From a virus, in the IMG/VR virus record IMGVR_UViG_3300017987_000330, positions 1-25,810 of that record: DNA of 25,810 nucleotides. One strand, written 5' to 3'. Positions 20,946 through 25,810 of this stretch are shown here, piece after piece. The notes under the pieces were generated by a model that did not search any database, was not told the DNA's origin, and saw only the letters and a list, made by a program, of their open reading frames with translations. Each line of letters starts with the position of its first letter. The stretch's first letter is position 1. Both the position numbers and the translations under genes were made by a program.

Positions 20946-22219
20946 GATCATATCGCGCAACGCATAATCTGGTCGCCGTTTCCGCTAACAGCAAGGAGAC
21001 GGCCATCAATACTGAGCAGACTCTTGATACCTCAATGCTGGTGGCACTGGAAGACGTGATCAATCTGGAGCCGCGCCGGGAGAGCAACGCAGACGAGTTG
21101 ACCGGAAAAGAGGAGGCGGATGCCGTGTATGATCTGGGGAATATGGCGGCAGCCGCTTTTAATTTCGCAAAGGCCCAGCCGCAGCATTTCGCCTTCATTT
21201 TGGCATATGCGCTCGGCGCGATCAGCACTGCTGCGGCCGGTACCGGTTACGAGCATACGATCACGCCGATCGAAGACGACGAAGATGCATACAGATCCAA
21301 CCCGTCCTTTACGGCGGCCCAAAGATTCGGGAAAACCGTTGTCAAACGTCGCTTCGCGTCCATGTTTGTGGATTCTTTTGTGGCCACGTTCGCCAAGGAT
21401 GACTGGTGTAAGATCGTCGGGCAGTGCAAGGGCACGGGCAAGGTATCGGACAATGTCTATGAAGAGACGATAAGCGCGGCGCCGGATGCCACCTCTCTTA
21501 CGCTGGCGGCGAACGCCGTCGAGGGCGCAGACGCCGCGGAGCGGCTCGACAATGTCCAGCGGATCCGCGTGGAGCTCTCGGCGGATGAATGGACAGAGGT
21601 GGAGTACTCCGCGGTCTCCGCGGCAACGCCGGCCATAATCACCATATCCGCGCCGGGGTCCCCGGGAAGCAATGTGGACTACAAGGTGCTTTATATCCCC
21701 ACAGAGCCTGCGTGGGCGACCTTTCCTGCACGGGTGACCGAAACGCCGCTCCGGGTGAGCCAGCTGACCTTCAAGCTGGGCGGCGCCTGGGACGGGAGCG
21801 CATTCCAGGGCGGCCGCGAGATGGATGCGGAGATTAGGACCATCGAGTGGAACTTCAATAACAACGGCGATATCGAGTTCACGCCGGGGGCGGGCGACGC
21901 CTATGCCTCGCGCTATTTCCGGAACAACCGCATGCAGACATTGCGGGTGGGTCGGGAATTCCGGAACTACATCATCCAGCAGCATATCGACGACAACGAC
22001 ACCTTCGGCGTTTACCTGCTCGCGGAAGGGGCGATTTACGACTCCCCGCACAAATACCAGGTGGAGGTCATCTTTCCGCTGTTATCCGTTTTGTCCGCGC
22101 CGATATCCGTTGACGGAAAACGCGTTGCAGAGGCCGGCGATCTCATCATCCTGGAAGACGACACCTATGGCAGCGTGATTGTCAATGTCAAGAACCTTCA
22201 GAGCACATATGCAGCATAA
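20942..22219 (+). CDS. Major tail tube protein
   Basis: A 425-residue protein with mostly beta and loop segments, ahead of the tail chaperone and tape measure, which is the standard place for the tail tube of long-tailed phages. 'ALEDVINLEPRRESNADELTGKEEADAVYDLG' at the N-terminus and 'LRVSQLTFKLGGAWDGSAFQGGREMDAEIRTIEWNFNNNGDIEFTPG' in the C-terminal half suit tube-2 type proteins. At 160-270 the protein has an Ala/Ser/Thr-rich part (about DATSLTLAANAVEGADAAERL) that may be an inserted Ig-like surface domain. The length is about twice a minimal tube protein. Confidence 0.75.
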   Translation: MRSYRATHNLVAVSANSKETAINTEQTLDTSMLVALEDVINLEPRRESNADELTGKEEADAVYDLGNMAAAAFNFAKAQPQHFAFILAYALGAISTAAAGTGYEHTITPIEDDEDAYRSNPSFTAAQRFGKTVVKRRFASMFVDSFVATFAKDDWCKIVGQCKGTGKVSDNVYEETISAAPDATSLTLAANAVEGADAAERLDNVQRIRVELSADEWTEVEYSAVSAATPAIITISAPGSPGSNVDYKVLYIPTEPAWATFPARVTETPLRVSQLTFKLGGAWDGSAFQGGREMDAEIRTIEWNFNNNGDIEFTPGAGDAYASRYFRNNRMQTLRVGREFRNYIIQQHIDDNDTFGVYLLAEGAIYDSPHKYQVEVIFPLLSVLSAPISVDGKRVAEAGDLIILEDDTYGSVIVNVKNLQSTYAA

Positions 22220-22233
22220 GGGAGGAATGAAAA

Positions 22234-22617
22234 ATGCCGAGGGTACTAAGCAAGGAGACTTATGAGCTCAGAATCCAGGACAACATCTCCGGGAGCGAGC
22301 TCGTATTCTATTACCGGATGCCGACGACGCAGGAGCGCATTGCCTATCAGAACGAGGGCACGCAGAGAATCAAGAACAAGCTCGTGTTCCGGACAGGGCA
22401 GACAAGGCAGAAGTTCGGCGCAAAGATACTAAGGGGTATCCGAAAAGATGATTTTATAGTTGAAAAAGACGGCAAGCCCGTCGATATATCGAGCATGCCC
22501 GACTGGAAGGAGCTGATCGAAGAGCATGCGATGGATCTGGTCGAGCTGCTCGCTGCCCATGTGTTCGAGAACTCGGCTGAGGCCCTGGAAGACGCAGAGG
22601 ATGTTGAAAAAAACTAG
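22234..22617 (+). CDS. Tail assembly chaperone, G-type (zero-frame product)
   Basis: A 127-residue protein between the tail tube and tape measure. It is acidic near the end (EALEDAEDVEKN) and contains 'YYRMPTTQERIAYQNEGTQRI', typical of phage tail chaperones. The ribosome site GGGAGG (22220-22225) is followed after 8 nt by ATG 22234. The end contains the heptamer A AAA AAC directly before TAG, where a fraction of ribosomes would slip back one base into the extension. The chaperone coats the tape measure protein before the tail tube polymerises. Confidence 0.82.
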   Translation: MPRVLSKETYELRIQDNISGSELVFYYRMPTTQERIAYQNEGTQRIKNKLVFRTGQTRQKFGAKILRGIRKDDFIVEKDGKPVDISSMPDWKELIEEHAMDLVELLAAHVFENSAEALEDAEDVEKN

Positions 22618-22889
22618 CCGAAGACCTCCGGGCAATCCGCAAGGGGGTCTGCAGCGATGAAGACAGAGAAAAATGCGAAATCGAGACCGGAGACAATATC
22701 GGATGGGCCTGCGCCAACTGCCCAAAGGCGAGGGCGGAAGACCTTCATCCCTATACGCAAAAGCTTCTCCGGATCCGGCTTCTCCGGATCGCGGGGTATC
22801 CGTTCAGTGCAAATGATTTAACCCCTGAAGAATGGCTGGACCTCGGAAAGGTTGCACAATGGTTGGAAGCGCCGGAACCATTAAAGTAG
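22234..22889 (+). CDS. Tail assembly chaperone GT-type product by -1 frameshift
   Basis: Slippage at 22608-22614 (A AAA AAC) shifts from frame of 22234 to the -1 frame, then reads from 22614 to TAG 22887-22889. The extension has 91 codons: LAEDLRAIRKGVCSDEDREKCEIETG..., with CANCPK, then 'LHPYTQKLLRIRLLRIAGYPFSANDLTPEEWLDLGKV'. It has no start codon or ribosome site of its own in this frame, yet has a strong protein-like composition, so it is expressed only by frameshift. The total product is about 218 residues. In lambda, the same G/GT scheme sets the ratio of the two chaperone forms. Confidence 0.82.
22608..22649 (+). promoter_or_regulatory. Programmed -1 frameshift signal
   Basis: The slippery heptamer A AAA AAC (22608-22614) is followed by an 8-nt spacer and a 7-bp stem: GACCTCC (22623-22629) with GGGGGTC (22643-22649), one wobble pair, 13-nt loop. 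Heptamer, spacing and stem form a canonical -1 signal. Confidence 0.8.
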
Positions 22890-24706
22890 AAATCCACGTA
22901 GACGACAGAGGGACCGTGACGGTCAAGCGGTTCGAGTCCGAAGTGGAAAAGACCGGCCGCAAAGGGGAGCGGGCATTCAGGCGGACGGGGCGCAGCATCG
23001 GGGACATGAACAAGCGCCTGGCAATTACCAATACCGCCATGCTCAAGTTGAGCGGCCTGATAACAACGCTGGCCGGCGCATACGGATTCTTTAAATTGAT
23101 CAGCATGATCAATGAAACGAGAAAGGCGGCATCTGATCTTCAAGAGGCAACAAATAAATTCAATGTGGTGTTCGCGGGCCAGGTTGACCTGGCATCGAAA
23201 TGGGCGAGTGAGCTCCGGGAATCTTATGCCATGTCGAGGAGGGAAACCAGGCAATACCTGTCTTCAGTGCAGGATCTTCTGGTTCCTATGGGCATGATGC
23301 GCGATGAGGCGGGCAGGCTTTCCTTCGAGATCGTCAAGCTCTCTGCGGACCTCGGGAGCTTTAACAACCTTCCGACCGCAATGGTCATGGCCGATATCCA
23401 GTCGGCCCTGGTAGGCAATTTTGAGACCATGAAAAAATACGGCGTCGTGCTCAACGCCACGATCGTCCAGGAAAAGGCGCTCGCGCTCGGCCTGGCAGAA
23501 ACCAAAGACCAGCTTACCGCGGCGCATAAAGCGCAGGCAGCATATAAACTGATGGTCGAGGGTTCACGGGCCGCGATCGGCGATATGGCGCGGACTTATG
23601 ATGACCATGCAAACCAGATGAAACAACTGGAGAGAAACATTGAGGATCTGTCAGCGGCCTTTGGGGAAAAACTCCTTCCGATGATAACAAGCGCTATCAA
23701 GAAGTTTAATGAGCTGGCGGATGCGTTGGGCATCGGCAATGAGGAATTAATGAACCCCCTGGTGCAGCAAAGAGAGCGGCTGGAGAGAGAGCTGCACAAA
23801 TATGAGAGGACGGCAGAGATATTGTCATGGATACCCGGAATTGAGACGCCTGAGGCGGTCAAACGCCAGATAGAGCTCGCAAAGCTGCGGCTCGACATGA
23901 TCAATGAAGCGATCGAGCAATATCAAAAAGAAAAAGCCGCCAGGAAAGCGAAGGACGGCGGAAAGCCAACCCCTGCCGGCGCCGCCGGCGCTGGCGAAAA
24001 TCTCATCCAGAAGCTTCGCAAGGAGGCATACGCCGAAGACTTTCAGCGCCTTCAGGCGGTGATGGATGCCCAGGATAGATATATCCAGGAGGGCCTCGAA
24101 GACCTCGAGGAGATCAACAAAAAATCCAAAGAAGTCTTTGACGATGATATGAAAAATGCCGTCACGGGCTGGGCCAACAATTTCAGCCATGAACTGACAA
24201 ACATGGTCTGGGAGGCGGATATCAGCTTCAAGAAAATACTGGAATCCTTCGGCCGGATGGTCACGCAAATGGCCATGCAAAAGATGATCGTGGACCCAAT
24301 GCTGGGGTGGTATTTCGGCAAGGGAAGCGCGCACGGCAATATATTTGACAGGGGCAGGCTTTTGCCTTTCGGCCACGGCGCCGTGATCAATCATCCGATG
24401 GTCTTTCCGATGGCGAACGGCGCAGTTGGCTTGATGGCCGAGAAAGGCCCCGAGGCGATCATGCCGCTTAAGCGCACACCGAGCGGGGACCTGGGCGTTA
24501 AGGCGGAGCCGGCCGCTGTCGAGGTAAACATCTTCAACAACGCATCCGGCACCGAAGTCAAGACCCAGGAGCGCGTAAGCGCCCAGGGCGGGCGGGCAAT
24601 CGATGTAATTATAGACGAGATCGTGGCCGCCAAGGTCGGCCGCGGCTACACCCACAACGCCCTGAAGCAGGTCTTCGGAATGCAGCCCCGGGTGATGGGG
24701 AGGTGA
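22859..24706 (+). CDS. Tape measure protein
   Basis: A 615-residue protein. The N-terminus 'TIKVEIHVDDRGTVTVKRFESEVEKTGRKGERAFRRTGRSIGDMN' and hydrophobic 'MLKLSGLITTLAGAYGFFKLI' start a long helical protein with tape-measure repeats ('QYLSSVQDLLVPMGMMRDEA', 'TYDDHANQMKQLERNIEDLSAAFGEKLLPMI'). The C-terminus 'FGHGAVINHPMVFPMANGAVGLMAEKGPEAIMPLKR' is typical of lambda-like tape measures. The ATG at 22859 has GGAAAGG 7 nt before it; ATG 22832 in the same frame has no ribosome site and is not used. The start overlaps the chaperone extension by 31 nt. The length implies a tail around 90 nm if the usual 0.15 nm per residue applies. Confidence 0.88.
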   Translation: MVGSAGTIKVEIHVDDRGTVTVKRFESEVEKTGRKGERAFRRTGRSIGDMNKRLAITNTAMLKLSGLITTLAGAYGFFKLISMINETRKAASDLQEATNKFNVVFAGQVDLASKWASELRESYAMSRRETRQYLSSVQDLLVPMGMMRDEAGRLSFEIVKLSADLGSFNNLPTAMVMADIQSALVGNFETMKKYGVVLNATIVQEKALALGLAETKDQLTAAHKAQAAYKLMVEGSRAAIGDMARTYDDHANQMKQLERNIEDLSAAFGEKLLPMITSAIKKFNELADALGIGNEELMNPLVQQRERLERELHKYERTAEILSWIPGIETPEAVKRQIELAKLRLDMINEAIEQYQKEKAARKAKDGGKPTPAGAAGAGENLIQKLRKEAYAEDFQRLQAVMDAQDRYIQEGLEDLEEINKKSKEVFDDDMKNAVTGWANNFSHELTNMVWEADISFKKILESFGRMVTQMAMQKMIVDPMLGWYFGKGSAHGNIFDRGRLLPFGHGAVINHPMVFPMANGAVGLMAEKGPEAIMPLKRTPSGDLGVKAEPAAVEVNIFNNASGTEVKTQERVSAQGGRAIDVIIDEIVAAKVGRGYTHNALKQVFGMQPRVMGR

Positions 24707-24707
24707 T

Positions 24708-25058
24708 ATGGCATCATGGCCCGGCACACTTCCGGATGATCCGTTAAAGCAGGCCTATGAAGAGACCTTCCAGGATCAGGCCCTGCGCACCCCGATGGAC
24801 GCAGGGCCGGACAAGCTCAGGCGCAGGTTTACCGCCGGCGTCAAATATTTTCGTTTCCGATTCAGGCACACCAAGACCCAGGTGGCGACGCACATGACGT
24901 TCTATGAAACGACATTGAGCGCCGGCTCGCTTCCATTCGACTGGACCCACCCGCGGACTGGCAGCGCCGTCGAGTTCCGGTATGTGGGCCCGCCCAGGAT
25001 AAGCGGCGGCGGCGGAAACAGTTTTTTTATAAACGCGAACATGGAGATTCTGCCATGA
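24708..25058 (+). CDS. Minor tail protein after the tape measure
   Basis: A 116-residue protein. 'WPGTLPDDPLKQAYEETFQDQALRTPMDAGPDKLRRRFTAGVKYFRFRF' and 'FDWTHPRTGSAVEFRYVGPPRIS' are seen in small tail-tip proteins after the tape measure in lambda-like and Mu-like siphophages (gpM position). The strong GGGGAGG (24698-24704) lies just before ATG 24708 with close spacing. It probably caps or extends the tail tip. Its stop overlaps the next start (ATGA). Confidence 0.7.
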   Translation: MASWPGTLPDDPLKQAYEETFQDQALRTPMDAGPDKLRRRFTAGVKYFRFRFRHTKTQVATHMTFYETTLSAGSLPFDWTHPRTGSAVEFRYVGPPRISGGGGNSFFINANMEILP

Positions 25059-25528
25059 GCAGAGACCTGTCCCTGACATTTCGGGAGGCGATCAATGCGC
25101 AGCAGACGGACGAGGTGTTCCTGGTGCTGCTTACGATCGATCATGACGACCTGGGGTCGCCTTTCTACGTTGTCAACAACAACGAGGACATTGAGAGCAA
25201 CGGCAATACCTTTGTAGCGTACCCGTTTGATATCTCGCTGCCGGACGATTCGGATGACTCCATCGCCGTCGGCAAGGTCACCATTGATAACGTGCACCGG
25301 GATATCGTTGTCGCGATCCGGGGGATCAACACTGCGCCGGACTTGACCATTCAGGTGGTTCTGGCAAGCGATCCGGATACCATCGAGGCGGAATTCTCCG
25401 GATTTAAATTCACTGACATCGTTTATGATGAGCTTGTCATATCAGGCAATATCAGCATCGAAGATTTTATGCACGAACCTTTCCCGGGAGACTCATTCGT
25501 CCCCCGCTATTTTCCGGGGCTTTTCTAA
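25055..25528 (+). CDS. DUF1833-like tail-tip protein (gpL position)
   Basis: A 157-residue protein of the DUF1833 type: 'REAINAQQTDEVFLVLLTIDHDDLGSPFYVVNNNEDIESNGNTFVAYPFDISLPDDSDDS', then 'KVTIDNVHRDIVVAIRGINTAPDLTIQVVLASDPDTIEAEFSGFKFTDIVYDELVISGNISIEDFMHEPFPGDSFVPRYFPGLF'. The motif 'EPFPGDxFxPxxFPGLF' at the end is characteristic. It overlaps the previous gene by 4 nt and the next by 1 nt. It probably helps form the tail tip; lambda L is the positional counterpart. Confidence 0.8.
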   Translation: MSRDLSLTFREAINAQQTDEVFLVLLTIDHDDLGSPFYVVNNNEDIESNGNTFVAYPFDISLPDDSDDSIAVGKVTIDNVHRDIVVAIRGINTAPDLTIQVVLASDPDTIEAEFSGFKFTDIVYDELVISGNISIEDFMHEPFPGDSFVPRYFPGLF

Positions 25529-25810
25529 TGGTCGCTGAATGGGCAAGCAGATATATAGGCATCCCGTTCAAGATGCATGGCGCGGACCGTACCGGCATAG
25601 ACTGCTGGAACCTTTTCCGGCTGATCTACCAGGAGCAGTTCGATCGCAAGCTGCCGTCATATAACGACGAGTATGACGAGAGCTTTAATCGCGAGCAGCT
25701 TGCTGCGGTCATCTACCGGCACCTTGCGCCCTGGAGCAGGATCATGGAACAGGGAAAAGAAAGCCCGGGAGATGCGATCCTGTTCCGCATCTTGGGTGAG
25801 CCAACGCATG
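25528..25810 (+). CDS. NlpC/P60-like tail protein (gpK position), cut by the window end
   Basis: At least 94 residues. 'RYIGIPFKMHGADRTGIDCWNLFRLIYQEQF' has the catalytic Cys motif (C26 in GIDCW) of NlpC/P60 peptidases. 'PGDAILFRILGEPTH' ends with the likely catalytic His (H94) at the window edge. In lambda-like phages such a peptidase sits in tail-tip protein K and may cleave cell-wall peptides during entry. The start overlaps the previous stop by 1 nt. The rest of the gene is outside the window. Confidence 0.82.
   Translation, partial: MVAEWASRYIGIPFKMHGADRTGIDCWNLFRLIYQEQFDRKLPSYNDEYDESFNREQLAAVIYRHLAPWSRIMEQGKESPGDAILFRILGEPTH

Noticed and set aside
22832-22858. Longer tape measure from ATG 22832
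   Set aside because: No ribosome site, and it would extend deeper into the chaperone extension. The ATG at 22859 has GGAAAGG at proper spacing.
1-25810. Global reassignment of TAG or TGA as sense codons
   Set aside because: TAG and TGA both end many genes in this window at overlaps or tight junctions where they must be true stops. Any recoding must be site-specific.

Overview
The window is most of a Mu-like transposable siphophage, probably integrated as a prophage, running left to right entirely on the + strand. A DDE transposase and its AAA+ partner (MuA/MuB type) sit at the left. GemA-like and Com-like proteins follow, then a Mu-type head module (gp27/gp28-like packaging proteins, F-like head morphogenesis protein). 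The tail module is siphovirus-like: long tail-tube protein, frameshifted assembly chaperone, tape measure of about 615 residues, lambda L/K-like tip proteins. This is the B3/D3112 style, Mu transposition with a long non-contractile tail. The DNA is mostly GC-rich with dense ATGA overlaps. The host cannot be fixed from the sequence; a Gram-negative host is suggested by an O-antigen-ligase-like gene, and a Desulfobacterota-type host is only a guess.

Layout. 1-107: early promoter and possible operator. 108-3977: Ner-like regulator, CII-like regulator, transposase, ATPase and a winged-helix protein. 3964-6298: small, partly cysteine-rich early genes of unknown role. 6322-7718: an AT-richer cargo pair, an HD-domain protein and a radical SAM enzyme. 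7734-8309: GemA-like and Com-like regulators. 8306-8441: a perfect consensus sigma-70 promoter, a roughly 100-nt leader with two 18-bp repeats, and a strong intrinsic terminator. 8474-9810: lysis region. 9798-14530: packaging and portal. 14555-17939: capsid. 17943-19025: O-antigen ligase/polymerase-like membrane protein. 19022-25810: connectors and tail; the last gene is cut by the window edge.

How it works together (inference). Early genes replicate the element by transposition. The promoter-leader-terminator block stands exactly between early/middle and late genes and resembles the lambda pR'-6S-tR' arrangement, so late expression may be governed by antitermination. The late genes then form one long co-directional operon.

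Most notable: (i) an in-frame UGA where a conserved Cys is expected in the F-like protein, followed at suitable distance by a SECIS-like hairpin; (ii) an in-frame UAG splitting the portal gene; (iii) the promoter/leader/terminator block with duplicated repeats; (iv) a ChaB-protease-scaffold-capsid single polypeptide with a strong internal in-frame start; (v) a -1 frameshift site in the tail chaperone; (vi) an O-antigen-ligase-like gene inside the head operon. The two stop codons could also mean prophage decay or sequencing error, and the sequence alone cannot decide.
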